Positions 51,401 to 57,421 of a stretch of 64,000 bases of DNA are shown piece by piece; within the stretch, counting starts at the first letter, position 1; every line of letters starts with the position of its first letter. Origin of the DNA: Enoplolaimus lenunculus (lineage: Eukaryota > Nematoda > Enoplea > Enoplida > Thoracostomopsidae); NCBI GenBank assembly GCA_030248215.1, contig JASANG010000524.1, forward strand, positions 62,001-126,000, in the 5' to 3' direction. Made by a program: the position numbers and the translations under genes. The notes below the pieces were generated by a model that was not told where the DNA came from, ran no database searches, and worked only from the letters and a program-made list of their open reading frames with translations.

Positions 51401-54400
51401 TTAATATTTTTATGTTGTCTTTTTATGTTAATTTATGTAAATGTTTGTCACGTTTTTAAGTATTATATATTTATCAGTTAGTAATATGTCATTTTTTTAA
51501 ATTAATGATTATATTATTTTTTTCAAAATTTCAGTTGAAGACATCATTCGACGAACAAGCCGAACAAATGGAAGCGTTGAAGCGTGAGAATAAAAATTTA
51601 GCAATCGAGATCAAAGATATGACCGACCAGTTAGGAGAAGGTGGGCGCTCAGTGCACGAGTTGCAGAAAATGTTACGACGTACTGAAGCCGAAAAAGAAG
51701 AGCTCCAGGTAGGTGATTATAATACTTAAGTTTTTCATTTGTTCACTCTGGGCCCGTAGCCAGTTTTGGCTAGGGGGGCAGAACTCTCTATTATGCTAAT
51801 TTTTTCTCAATTAAGCAGATACTTTAATTTGTAATGCCATTGCAGCATAAAATTTTAAAGTGATTTTAATTATTTTAATAAGCGTTGTTTCAGAGCGCAC
51901 TGGACGAAGCGGAAGCTGCGCTCGAAGCGGAAGAAGCCAAAGTTCTACGAGCTCAAGTTGAAGTGACTCAAATTCGATCAGAAATCGAAAAGCGAATTCA
52001 AGAAAAAGAAGAAGAATTTGAAAATACACGGTAAGTGCGTGAAAAAACAACTTTCAATTTGAATTCGTTCGTTAAACAATGCCTAACTTTTGGGCGAAAT
52101 TATTTAGAAATCAAAAAAACAAATGACAAAAATTTGTTAAATTTGAGATCCGATTGACAAAGCAGAATTTCTAAGATCATCTTCACATTTTCAGTGAAGT
52201 TTTTTCGGCAACATTAAAACAATTTTATGTCGGCAACACAGATGTTTTGTAGTTCTGTAGGTAATTTTTCGGCCAGGATTGGTCCCAAATGTATTCATAA
52301 AGGGACTTTCGTCGTCCGCCGTAGCTGCGCGACCCTGAATATTGTATTTGTGTTTGAAGGAAAAATCATCAACGCGCGTTGGATTCAATGCAAGCGAGTC
52401 TTGAGTCTGAAGCCAAGGGTCGCGCGGAAATGTTACGAGTTCGAAAGAAGTTGGAGTCAGATATTAATGAACTCGAGATTGCGTTAGGTGAGTTTTGTAA
52501 CAAATCCTATTGTAACGCTACACTCAAAATAATATTTCTGATATTTATCTTTCATTTAAGAAATATAATTAGCATGGTGCACTTGAAAAGTATTTCTGTT
52601 ATAACAGAAAAGTTTTAAAAAAGTTTTGAAATAAAGTCGGAACATAAACGTTTTCCAGTTAGTTTTAGAAAAATTGTTTTAAATATCAGAAAAACTCTTC
52701 AGATTTGACACAGAAAATGCTTTTCTGAATAAAGTCAGAAATAATTTTTTGTGTGTACGATTGTAAGGGTGGCGCTGTACTTGTCGTACGGTGCCGTCCG
52801 TCGCCGTGCGGTACGGCACGCGCACAATCCGAGTACAATACCGAACGCTGCCGAACTTCACTGGAAGATGGTAAAAGTATAACTTCGGTAATTTTTGCGT
52901 CACAATACATCGCCAACGTTAAATTCACTGTTCCAAAAAGCTTGTCGCATTTGATTTCAGATCATGCGAATAAAGCGAACGCTGAAGCTCAAAAGAACCT
53001 GCGTCGGTATCAAGATCAAGTTCGTGAATTGCAAATGCAAGTCGAAACTGAACAACGCCAACGAGATGAAATTCGTGAACAGTTTAATTCGAGTGAAAAA
53101 CGTTGCGCGACACTGCAAAGCGAAAAAGAAGAACTCCTGCATACGGTTGATCAGGTCAAGAAGATGTTTTTTTCTACATTTAAATCAAAGATTAACATCC
53201 TGCACGCCTCTCCTAGAATTTTTTCATCCCGTTGCATGCTAAACTGGCATCATGCCTGGTGGGCTTTCGTTCACTATGGCACTGATTTGGGATTACGCTA
53301 TGCTCGCCAAGCTCTGCCGCACACCGCCGCGCGCCGGCTTTCGGCACGATACCATTTTATATTAAACTGGCCGCACGCCGCCACAAATAGATTTTGCCAA
53401 TATACTTGTTAGCAACGCATAGCGGTGCGCGACGGCGTGCGGCGACGTGAGGCGACGTGCGGCGACGTGCGACGGCGTGCGGCGACGTGCGGCGACGTGC
53501 CGGCGGCGTGAGACGGCGTCCACCACTACAAAGTATAGCGCACCCCTGAGTTATGTGTAACTTCATTTTTTAAACTTCAAAATCACTCGTTTTAAAATTG
53601 TTCTCAGAAAACTGTTGAAAATTTAATTTAAAACAAGATAAGAATGCTGGCAGCGATCAGGACGCAGTGTAAAGATAGAACATATTTTCTATCCCTCAAG
53701 CTTTTGAAGGCGATTGGTTTAAAGCAAAAGGCAGTTATCTGTAGCCGTTTCCAGCATAAAGTACACAAAAAGTGCATAAAGTGCACGTGCAATAAATACA
53801 CAATACACAATTTTAATGCGCGGATATGTATAGGTCAAAATCTCCACAAGATCTGTAATACAGAGTAGTGAAGTGTTCGAATCCTAGCTTAAAAAATATA
53901 TTTATGCAGAAAAAAGTTAAGCACAATACCCTTCAGTTTTTCGGTTCATGCAAAGATCAGCAGCGGAGCGTTTTTCTGCGGGACTGCAATAGAGTAAGCC
54001 TAAGATTTTGACTATTTTTTGCTAAGGCTTACGCTTAGTGTAATTTCATTCTTACGCTTAGGCTTAGGTACAAGCTTATTCTTACGCTTGAGCTTATGCT
54101 TAGGCTTTGGAATATGCTTATACTACTGTTACATCCATGTTCTATACATTGGTCATTTTTTCATACCATTTTTTTGAAATATTTCAGATCGAACGCGCTC
54201 GAAAACAAGCCGAAATGGACGCACATGACTCACGAGAACAAGCAAATGAAGCGAACGCACAATGCATGTCGTTGTCTACGATGAAACGCAAAATGGAAGG
54301 CGAATTGCAAGCATTGCAAGTATGTTTGGCCCGGTCAGACCGCAACTTCAGCAGAGAAAAGCACAAGAACAGCGCCTGTTCTTTAGAAATTTTCGCGTCG

Positions 54401-57099
54401 AAGATTTTAAGAGAACAATATATTGTGAACGTCGATTTTATATTAAAATCACTATGGTACCAGCCAATTTGAAGAACAAGGTCGAAACAGTAGTATAAGC
54501 GTATTTTAAGCCTAAGTTTACGCTTAAGTTTAAGCAAAAAAATAGTCTAAAGCGTAAGCTTACTATTTAAGCAACACACAAAAATGTTCCGCCAATGATC
54601 CTTACGTGGGCCTTGGTATAATTAGGTAGACATTTCAGATTAAAAATTTTAGAAACCACTATTGATACGTTCGTTAGCGAAACAGTATAAAATCAAACAA
54701 ATTTTAAAAATAACAAGAAACAAACTATCAAGCATACAGTCTGAACTGCTTGAATAGAACCAATGTGACCTCCAGACCCAGCATTCTAATTTTTTATAAA
54801 AAGGCAATAGTAAAAATTAAACCATGGCCGTTCGTCTATAAAAAGAAATTAAATTTATATTTTTAATTTTAGGCAGATTTAGACGAAAGTTTGAACGCTT
54901 TGAAAGCTGCGGACGAACGTGGAGCGAAAGCATCCGCAGACGCTGCCAGACTGGCAGAAGAACTACGCCAAGAACAAGAACACTCGCAACATGTTGATCA
55001 AATGCGACGTGGGCTGGAAATACAAATTAAGGTTACGTCATCTGTTGTTTTAATTAAAATTTGTGAGATTTTCGAATGCACGAAATATGTTCACAAGCGC
55101 TATATGGCATGAAATTTTACAACAAAAATGAAAAACAGCCACTTTTTTATGCAGGATTTATCTGCTGCCTCCAAGTGGTAAATATAGTTTTCAAAGTATA
55201 TTTCTCTGGCTTGGAGCGAAATCACTAATGGTTTCAAATTCAAGTAGTATATTTTTAGCAAAGGGCTGATTTATAAAGCAACTGAAAGTTTCAGGATATG
55301 CAAGTTCGACTTGACGAAGCTGAAGCGGCAGCTTTAAAAGGTGGCAAGAAAGTTATCGCGAAATTAGAACAACGAGTAAGTTCTACATGTATCAGGGCGG
55401 AGTATGGCGTATGGCGACGGACAGCACCGGTTTTAAATTTATAAACAAAAATCAGCTGACTTACGAAACGCTTACATTTACACTCACTGTTATCTCTGTA
55501 TGCTGAATGGTCATATTGGAAGAGCACTCTACTGAAGCGATGATATTCGAGAATGTTTTAGAAACAAAAACCGCTAAGGTTCTATATTAAAAATTTTCGG
55601 CTTGTAAAAACTTAAATAATTTCTGCAGTTTTTGTCATTTTTAGATTCGTGAAGTGGAAGGCGAATTGGACAACGAAACTCGACGATTGACTGACGCGAA
55701 TAAGAACGCAAGTAAACAAGAACGCCGCATAAAGGAGCTGGAATTCCAGGTAAGCTTAGAATCTTGTTGATTAGCGAAGAATCGTAACATTTTGGCTCAT
55801 TTGTGATAAAAGAACCTTTTTAAAGACAGTCTCTACCATCTTTCTTCCGCTTAAGTTTATTGAACCTATTGCTTTTGTAGCGAACTTTAAATTGCTTTAG
55901 ACTTAAGCTTGAACACTATATATTTATATTTTAAATAGTTCCTAAGCATTTTTAGTCAATTTATCGCTTCTAAAAGCGTACATAAGTTAAGTAAATACTT
56001 AAATCACTCACCAAATTTAATGAATTACAGACTAACAGCTCTGCCATATTTAAATTGGATTCAATTTAGGCTGTAGATTCACGGAACTTTCTGAGCATAA
56101 AGCAAGTCCGTTATTACTTCCTTGTTATGGCACTGGCTCATAATTGGCAATCTTTTACTTTTATCCAAAAAAGTTAAGTATTCGCTCAAGCCAGCGGACT
56201 TAAAAGTAAGTACTCAAGCAAAACTTAATAGAATACTTAGTGAGATTTCAGATTGAAGAGGAAAAGAAAAATCAAGATCGACTGGCTGATTTGGTAGACA
56301 AATTACAAACAAAATTGAAGACTTACAAACGGCAAATCGAAGAAGCGGTGAGTCCTCCAAACCGGTCTTTACCGTTATTCCTCCGCCGGCGCATGCCCAA
56401 AAATTTCGTATTTCAACATTTTTTGCATTTTTGAGTATCTCATGACGTCCCCTGATTATTCCAGACCAAGTTTGAATTTTTAAAAATTAGGTTTTTAACG
56501 CTCAAGATTCCCCTTATTGGAGTCAAAAAGTTTTTTGTCTAAAAGTTGTACACACTGTATAGCATTATTGTAGCTTAAGCTTCTGTGTATTTTTGTGCTC
56601 AGTTCTAATCCTATGAGCGGACACAAATGGTGGACTTGAATGCGAACAGTGATCAGTACAGTCCAGATGGAAAGGATTTTGAAAAAGATGGGTTTACGTT
56701 CTATAAACATTACGAAAAGGGGTTCGTGTCTGTGTAACCAAATGAAAAAATTCCTAAAAATTCTAGACTAAACCCCTCAAACCTGGTAAAAAGTTGACTC
56801 GTAATACAACCAGCTGGATTGCCCTTGTTACCCGTGTTTTGTCCATAACTCAAATTTTTAATCATTTCACTATAATTCTAAACTGTCTAAGAACACCAGT
56901 AATGTTTCAGGAAGAATTAGCAAACGTGAATTTGCAAAAATTCCGTCAAGCTCAGCACGCGCTTGAAGACGCCGAAGAACGAGCGGACGTCGCTGAAAAT
57001 TCGTTGGCGAAGCTTCGCGCGAAGAACCGAAATAGTTCGTCGTTGGCACCGCCTGGAGCTGGAGGTGGACCTGGTGGGCTAGCACCATCAGTAAGTTGA
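21356..57099 (+). CDS. Muscle (class II) myosin heavy chain, complete, 40 coding exons
   Basis: Actin-activated ATPase motor and thick-filament rod. Joining 40 exons (listed separately) gives 5904 nt, 1967 residues, the normal length for sarcomeric myosin; every splice is AG/GT and in phase. Motor: SH3-like N-terminus (exons 1-2), P-loop GESGAGKT 178-185, loop 1 near 199-218, switch I NNNSSRF 243-249, switch II DIAGFE 470-475, loop 2 [11 protein letters not shown] near 648-658, SH2/SH1 cysteines 712 and 722. Light-chain-binding IQ helix about 800-855; coiled-coil rod from about Pro858, ending in a Gly/Pro-rich non-helical tailpiece. Known: such rods assemble into thick filaments of muscle. 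Introns run from 185 bp to 6.1 kb and are full of MITEs. No duplicated mutually exclusive exons were seen. Resemblance to nematode UNC-54/MYO-3 type is strong, but the paralogue cannot be fixed, so no symbol is given. Confidence 0.97.
22039..22836. mobile_element. Older family A MITE with internal extra sequence
   Basis: Starts CAGTGTGCAACCGGAATT and ends GGTTGCACCCTG. At 798 bp it is longer than other copies. The extra middle part (about 22240-22600) has no family A counterpart and may be another insertion. No clear target duplication remains. Confidence 0.7.
22839..23229. mobile_element. hAT-like MITE, family A, inserted into another copy
   Basis: Termini as in the 32852 copy. The exact 8-bp duplication ACCCTGAT flanks it (22831-22838, 23230-23237). 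Its left duplicate is the end of an older family A element, so this copy jumped into the tip of the older one. Confidence 0.9.
23420..23605. mobile_element. Family D MITE fragment
   Basis: Shares ATGCCGATACC...AATTTTTGCCGATG and TATCGG/GATGTCG blocks with family D. Both ends are truncated or degraded. Confidence 0.5.
24306..24638. mobile_element. hAT-like MITE, family A, diverged
   Basis: Starts CATGGTGCAACCGGAATT; the right end is degraded (GGTTGCCCCG). Flanks ATATTCAT and ATATCCAT match 7 of 8, consistent with an old 8-bp duplication. Confidence 0.75.
24987..25188. mobile_element. MITE with telomere-like core, family F
   Basis: Inverted ends GGCCAATGTTACTTTAAGGG and CCTTAAAGTAACACGGCC. 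Flanks AAAGTCCC and AAAGTCTT share their first six bases. The core 25070-25106 is CCTAAG/GCCTAA repeats. A second diverged copy is near 33465-33650. Confidence 0.65.
25644..27374. mobile_element. TIR element filled by an 8-bp-unit minisatellite
   Basis: Ends are inverted repeats: left GGCCCATGTTACGCTGAGGG, and its complement at the right end, extending to about 48 bp with few mismatches through CTGTCCCGGGACAG. AATTTCTG is duplicated directly outside both ends (25636-25643 and 27375-27382), an 8-bp target duplication. The interior, about 25680-27340, is nearly all GGACAGNR units (GGACAGTA, GGACAGCG, GGACAGTG), with the unit reversed near 27290-27340. It lies in myosin intron 1. Superfamily is uncertain; 8-bp duplications suggest hAT-like. 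No transposase is present. Confidence 0.82.
25680..27340. repeat. GGACAGNR minisatellite array
   Basis: Roughly 200 imperfect copies of an 8-bp unit. Because 8 is not a multiple of 3, all frames read as the same low-complexity Cys/Pro/Leu/Ser peptide repeat (e.g. CPTVPLSY), giving long open frames on the minus strand that are not genes. Confidence 0.93.
27553..27681 (+). CDS. Myosin heavy chain exon 2
   Basis: Residues 26-68, including [14 protein letters not shown] of the SH3-like domain. Acceptor GTTCAG, donor GTAAGC, phase 0 at both ends. Confidence 0.95.
28340..28480 (+). CDS. Myosin heavy chain exon 3
   Basis: Residues 69-115: [19 protein letters not shown] then [10 protein letters not shown], the conserved entry to the motor core. 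Phase 0 at both ends. Confidence 0.97.
28570..28860. repeat. Family H repeat, two partial copies
   Basis: GAACGATTTTCTGTGGGACTG and AACAATTTTCTGTGGGACTG occur 100 bp apart, each followed by AATAGAGTAA. Myosin intron 3. Confidence 0.5.
29206..29362 (+). CDS. Myosin heavy chain exon 4
   Basis: Residues 116-168 (first base): [19 protein letters not shown] and [10 protein letters not shown]. Ends phase 1, splitting the Asp codon. Confidence 0.97.
29416..29846. mobile_element. Family A MITE in myosin intron 4
   Basis: Right end CCGGTTGCACCCTG is intact and the left end (AGGGTACAACTGG) diverged. The interior shares the TTTTCGGCGATTGTCAAGG segment with other copies. Confidence 0.7.
30193..30344 (+). 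CDS. Myosin heavy chain exon 5 (P-loop)
   Basis: Residues 168-218 with the ATP-binding [13 protein letters not shown] and loop 1 ([20 protein letters not shown]). Donor GTACTG; a MITE begins 4 bases into the intron. Confidence 0.97.
30348..30765. mobile_element. Tc1/mariner-like MITE (418 bp) at a splice donor
   Basis: Termini CTGTAGCGACCCGA and TCGGGTCACTACAG, flanked by TA on both sides. It starts 4 bases after exon 5, so the donor GTA includes the flanking TA. No transposase. Confidence 0.8.
30853..31116. mobile_element. piggyBac-like MITE (264 bp)
   Basis: TTAA flanks both ends (30849-30852, 31117-31120). Ends CCCTTTCTCACATGA and GAGTTAAAGGG; the CCCTTT start and TTAA target are known piggyBac features. 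In myosin intron 5. A related start (TTAACCGTTTCTCACATGAA) occurs near 32307. Confidence 0.65.
31521..31677 (+). CDS. Myosin heavy chain exon 6 (switch I)
   Basis: Residues 219-271: [29 protein letters not shown]. Phase 0 in, phase 1 out. Confidence 0.97.
31790..31970. repeat. Dispersed repeat, family H (TTAGGC-like core)
   Basis: Pattern: CATGTAAAGATCAGG, GCAATAGAGTAAG, degenerate GGCTTA/TTAGGC words, then CTTACACTACTGTTGCGGCT CTGTTC. Same layout at 28600-28860, 36000-36115, 41810-41925, 53945-54140 and 54490-54620, in both orientations. Confidence 0.6.
32005..32103 (+). CDS. Myosin heavy chain exon 7
   Basis: Residues 271-304: [20 protein letters not shown] and FYQIS. Phase 1 to phase 1. 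Confidence 0.96.
32139..32295. repeat. Family I repeat, myosin intron 7
   Basis: ACGTAGCCAGCTTACCTTG, TTTTCAGGAGGGGCATCTAA and CAGTTGAGCCCTCCTGG match the 59445 copy. Confidence 0.5.
32676..32779 (+). CDS. Myosin heavy chain exon 8
   Basis: Residues 304-338: [20 protein letters not shown] then [10 protein letters not shown]. Donor GTAAAG, phase 0 out. An hAT-like MITE lies 72 bases downstream. Confidence 0.94.
32852..33234. mobile_element. hAT-like MITE, family A (383 bp)
   Basis: Termini CAGGGTGCAACCGGAATT and its complement; subterminal tandem CCGGAA runs. Flanked by an exact 8-bp duplication GTCTTTAC (32844-32851 and 33235-33242). Non-autonomous, in myosin intron 8. Close relative, in opposite orientation, of the copy at 22839. 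Confidence 0.9.
33465..33650. mobile_element. Family F element, diverged copy
   Basis: GATGTTACTTTTAGG at the left and CGGCCGTTCAAGTAATATGG at the right, with GCCTAAGCCTAAACCTAA inside, parallel the 24987 element. In myosin intron 8. Confidence 0.5.
33943..34156. repeat. 21-bp GC-rich minisatellite
   Basis: About ten copies of a unit like CGTGCGGCGCCGTCGGTCAC C; the central four are almost identical. It gives Arg/Pro-rich open frames in several phases that are not genes. In myosin intron 8. Confidence 0.88.
34157..34460. repeat. GC-rich dispersed repeat beside the minisatellite
   Basis: Contains TGCGTTGCTAACAAAAATAT and AGGCAAAATCTATTTGG, also present at 44643-44682 and, inverted, at 53385-53425. 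The array and flank may be one element. Confidence 0.55.
34570..34717 (+). CDS. Myosin heavy chain exon 9
   Basis: Residues 339-388: ESCDIMGF...[20 protein letters not shown]. The [11 protein letters not shown] signature is strongly conserved. Phase 1 out. Confidence 0.96.
35009..35127 (+). CDS. Myosin heavy chain exon 10
   Basis: Residues 388-427: [33 protein letters not shown]. Phase 1 in, phase 0 out. Confidence 0.96.
36000..36120. repeat. Family H repeat, myosin intron 10
   Basis: TCTAAGCCTAAGCCTAAGC then AAAAACGTTCGTCCCCTGAT CTTTACATG, inverse orientation to 31790. Confidence 0.55.
36157..36309 (+). CDS. Myosin heavy chain exon 11 (switch II)
   Basis: Residues 428-478: [14 protein letters not shown] and [15 protein letters not shown]. 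The switch II DIAGFE is at 470-475. Confidence 0.97.
36854..37024 (+). CDS. Myosin heavy chain exon 12
   Basis: Residues 479-535: [20 protein letters not shown] through [19 protein letters not shown], the relay helix region. Phase 0 at both ends. Confidence 0.98.
37623..37802 (+). CDS. Myosin heavy chain exon 13
   Basis: Residues 536-595: [19 protein letters not shown] and HYAGL. The donor GTGCGA at 37803 is confirmed because the next exon supplies VRYN. Confidence 0.96.
38148..38301 (+). CDS. Myosin heavy chain exon 14
   Basis: Residues 596-647: [19 protein letters not shown]...[13 protein letters not shown]. Phase 1 out, leading into loop 2. Confidence 0.96.
38560..38760 (+). repeat. Related SINE-like copy
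   Basis: Shares GGATGTAAGCATGTGAG and the GTCGAC...TAGACGATAAAAGCAGTT block with the following copy; its A-box region (AGCGCAATGGTAAATTG) is diverged. Confidence 0.4.
38800..39060 (+). repeat. Possible tRNA-derived SINE
   Basis: TGTGGCGCAGTGGTAGATTG resembles a pol III A box and GAGTTCTATCCTTGCTCC, about 45 bp later, a weak B box. The upstream part (GGATGTAAGCATGTGAG, CGGTCGACATA...GTCGACGATAAAAGCAG) recurs at 38563-38680 and 7120-7190. Not an intact tRNA gene. Confidence 0.45.
39253..39320 (+). CDS. Myosin heavy chain exon 15 (loop 2)
   Basis: Residues 647-669: [23 protein letters not shown], the Gly/Lys-rich actin-binding loop 2 in nematode-like form. Phase 1 in, phase 0 out. Confidence 0.95.
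39549..39636 (+). CDS. Myosin heavy chain exon 16
   Basis: Residues 670-699: [27 protein letters not shown], the conserved actin-interface helix. Phase 1 out. Confidence 0.97.
40529..40646 (+). CDS. Myosin heavy chain exon 17 (SH1/SH2)
   Basis: Residues 699-738: [20 protein letters not shown] with reactive cysteines at 712 and 722, then [13 protein letters not shown]. Ends phase 2. Confidence 0.97.
41290..41422 (+). CDS. Myosin heavy chain exon 18 (converter)
   Basis: Residues 738-782: [19 protein letters not shown]...[12 protein letters not shown]. Acceptor TTTCAG at 41284-41289; phase 2 in, phase 0 out. Confidence 0.94.
41805..41930. repeat. Family H repeat, myosin intron 18
   Basis: AAAGCCTAAGCCTAAGCCTA and AAAACGTTTCGCCCCTGATC; inverse orientation. 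Preceded by further TTAGGC-like words from 41470. Confidence 0.55.
42370..42486. mobile_element. Partial copy of the 30348 family
   Basis: In inverse orientation: CTCTATCCGCTTACGAACTT resembles the complement of part of the 30348 element, and the end CTTATTCGGGTCACTAGAG matches its terminus. Left part missing. Confidence 0.55.
42739..43023 (+). CDS. Myosin heavy chain exon 19 (lever arm)
   Basis: Residues 783-877: [18 protein letters not shown]-like light-chain sites (GFQARIRGW and LQKNIRSW), then [12 protein letters not shown] at the head-rod junction. Longest coding exon, 285 bp. Confidence 0.98.
43465..43653 (+). CDS. Myosin heavy chain exon 20 (S2 rod)
   Basis: Residues 878-940, coiled coil: [20 protein letters not shown]. 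Phase 0 at both ends, donor GTAATT. Confidence 0.95.
43881..44094. mobile_element. Palindromic MITE, family G (214 bp)
   Basis: Begins CACTGCAAAAAATAGTGAG and ends CCCATTATTTATAGTG; arms GTCAAATTGACTCTCTCGGA and complement, then CTACACAAACTGAGTCAAA and complement. A second copy is at 58133. In myosin intron 20. Confidence 0.75.
44359..44535 (+). CDS. Myosin heavy chain exon 21 (S2 rod)
   Basis: Residues 941-999: [15 protein letters not shown]...[13 protein letters not shown]. Weak donor GTCATG, supported by frame and by the next exon's EEMGQQD. Confidence 0.94.
44600..44745. repeat. Copy of the 34157 GC-rich repeat
   Basis: TTGTTAACAACAATATAGGC and AAAATCTGTTTGG follow a CGCTTGCCGCGGTACGACG stretch. 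In myosin intron 21. Confidence 0.5.
44948..45109 (+). CDS. Myosin heavy chain exon 22 (rod)
   Basis: Residues 1000-1053: [20 protein letters not shown] and [11 protein letters not shown]. Phase 0 at both ends. Confidence 0.97.
45507..45652 (+). CDS. Myosin heavy chain exon 23 (rod)
   Basis: Residues 1054-1102: [36 protein letters not shown]. Ends phase 2 inside a Lys run; donor GTGTGA. Confidence 0.94.
45989..46136 (+). CDS. Myosin heavy chain exon 24 (rod)
   Basis: Residues 1102-1151: [38 protein letters not shown]. Phase 2 in, phase 0 out. Confidence 0.97.
46856..47109 (+). CDS. Myosin heavy chain exon 25 (rod)
   Basis: Residues 1152-1236: [40 protein letters not shown]. Read through, the frame would stop at a TAA overlapping the GTAAAC donor; splicing at phase 2 continues it. 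Confidence 0.96.
47555..47910 (+). repeat. GC-richer block with tRNA-like boxes
   Basis: About 47589-47601 reads TGGTGTAGCGGGT (A-box-like) and 47627-47639 CGTTCGCTCTCAG (B-box-like). The block stands out from AT-rich intron 25 and may be another SINE. No second copy found by eye. Confidence 0.35.
48118..48420. mobile_element. Long inverted-repeat element in myosin intron 25
   Basis: Left CCCGTATTATCAAATATGTG and TTGTAGCTTTCAAACCAGTG pair with the complements of CACTGGTTCGAAAGCTACA and TTGAGAATACGGG near 48330-48410. About 290 bp foldback, with ATTTGATTTGTCC and complement at its centre. Confidence 0.65.
48440..48557 (+). CDS. Myosin heavy chain exon 26 (rod)
   Basis: Residues 1236-1275: [24 protein letters not shown]. 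Acceptor TTTTAG, phase 2 in, phase 0 out. Confidence 0.94.
48690..48830. repeat. TGCAATTTACA / cytosine-poor inverted repeat unit
   Basis: Short repeated words AACTGCAATTTACA, AGCTGCAATTTACAGCTGTA and CACACGTGCAAAGTTTG. Similar vocabulary (CACACGTACAAGTTT, GCAGCTGCAAATTA) recurs at 58628-58900, so this looks like one dispersed family. Confidence 0.45.
49007..49213 (+). CDS. Myosin heavy chain exon 27 (rod)
   Basis: Residues 1276-1344: [33 protein letters not shown]. Phase 0 at both ends. Confidence 0.97.
49759..49955 (+). CDS. Myosin heavy chain exon 28 (rod)
   Basis: Residues 1345-1410: [17 protein letters not shown]...[20 protein letters not shown]. Ends phase 2, donor GTAAGT. Confidence 0.97.
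50609..50741 (+). CDS. Myosin heavy chain exon 29 (rod)
   Basis: Residues 1410-1454: [20 protein letters not shown] ...[14 protein letters not shown]. Phase 2 in, phase 0 out. Confidence 0.97.
51076..51222 (+). CDS. Myosin heavy chain exon 30 (rod)
   Basis: Residues 1455-1503: [35 protein letters not shown]. Phase 0 at both ends. Confidence 0.97.
51535..51708 (+). CDS. Myosin heavy chain exon 31 (LMM)
   Basis: Residues 1504-1561: [34 protein letters not shown], a highly conserved rod segment. Phase 0 at both ends. Confidence 0.97.
51894..52030 (+). CDS. Myosin heavy chain exon 32 (LMM)
   Basis: Residues 1562-1607: [40 protein letters not shown]. The intron before it is only 185 bp. Ends phase 2. 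Confidence 0.97.
52360..52487 (+). CDS. Myosin heavy chain exon 33 (LMM)
   Basis: Residues 1607-1650: [25 protein letters not shown]...INELEIAL. Acceptor TTGAAG is atypical against the TTTCAG norm, but frame and conservation fix it. Confidence 0.92.
52750..52860. repeat. Short copy of the GC-rich repeat family
   Basis: GTCGTACGGTGCCGTCCGTC and GCCGTGCGGTACGGCACG words as in the 33.9-kb array. In myosin intron 33; it forms an in-frame extension upstream of exon 34 that is intronic. Confidence 0.5.
52961..53154 (+). CDS. Myosin heavy chain exon 34 (LMM)
   Basis: Residues 1650-1714: [40 protein letters not shown]. Donor GTCAAG is weak; the join to IERARKQAE supports it. Confidence 0.94.
53270..53550. 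repeat. GC-rich repeat with GCGGCGACGT tandem array
   Basis: Inverse copy of the 34157 repeat; 53429-53521 is an array of about ten 10-bp GCGGCGACGT-like units. In myosin intron 34; the open frames here are not coding. Confidence 0.65.
53945..54140. repeat. Family H repeat, myosin intron 34
   Basis: CATGCAAAGATCAGCAGCGG and GGGACTGCAATAGAGTAAGC followed by GCTTAGGCTTAGG words, ending just before exon 35. Confidence 0.55.
54188..54319 (+). CDS. Myosin heavy chain exon 35 (LMM)
   Basis: Residues 1715-1758: [24 protein letters not shown]...[13 protein letters not shown]. Phase 0 at both ends. Confidence 0.96.
54873..55031 (+). CDS. Myosin heavy chain exon 36 (LMM)
   Basis: Residues 1759-1811: [20 protein letters not shown] and [20 protein letters not shown]. 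Phase 0 at both ends. Confidence 0.97.
55295..55375 (+). CDS. Myosin heavy chain exon 37 (LMM)
   Basis: Residues 1812-1838: [24 protein letters not shown], near the assembly-competence region known in this family. Confidence 0.97.
55645..55749 (+). CDS. Myosin heavy chain exon 38 (LMM)
   Basis: Residues 1839-1873: [20 protein letters not shown] then [11 protein letters not shown]. Phase 0 at both ends. Confidence 0.97.
56252..56347 (+). CDS. Myosin heavy chain exon 39 (LMM)
   Basis: Residues 1874-1905: [31 protein letters not shown]. Phase 0 at both ends, donor GTGAGT. Confidence 0.97.
56911..57099 (+). CDS. Myosin heavy chain exon 40 (tailpiece and stop)
   Basis: Residues 1906-1967: end of the coiled coil ([20 protein letters not shown]) then a Gly/Pro/Ser tailpiece ending GGLAPSVS. 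The last three codons GTA AGT TGA are also a consensus donor, so a shorter reading ending at 57090 and spliced on to another exon is possible. Confidence 0.92.
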   Translation, partial: EELANVNLQKFRQAQHALEDAEERADVAENSLAKLRAKNRNSSSLAPPGAGGGPGGLAPSVS

Positions 57100-57415
57100 A
57101 TAGGCCAGCTGTGGATTCGCAAAATTTCGATGGGGGAAGTAGCACGGCATATAACAGTGAAAGAAAACGTCGCGAGCTAAGTGAACGTTTGACGCAAAAT
57201 TTTGTTTTGGTCCGTGTTGGCGAACCTAGGTTTTGGTAGCTTTCCCTTGAAACCGCAAGTGCGGATAGCAAAAAAGTCTCTAGTGGGCTGAAACGGAGAG
57301 GGTGGTAGGTAGAAATGAGGGAAAGACGGAGGGAGGAAGAGAAATTAGCCAACAGATGGAGGAGATGCTGAGACTGTTCATCGCATAAATTGGTGGATTT
57401 GAGGTAGGAAGAGAA

Positions 57416-57421
57416 CAATAA
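57416..57421 (+). terminator. Candidate myosin polyadenylation signal
   Basis: Canonical AATAAA 317 bases after the myosin stop codon. It gives a plausible short 3' UTR, ending before the repeat-rich intergenic DNA. Position is the only support. Confidence 0.5.

Noticed and set aside
52753-53412. 219-codon plus-strand open frame
   Set aside because: Only 52961-53154 is myosin exon 34; the rest is intronic GC-rich repeat that happens to stay open.
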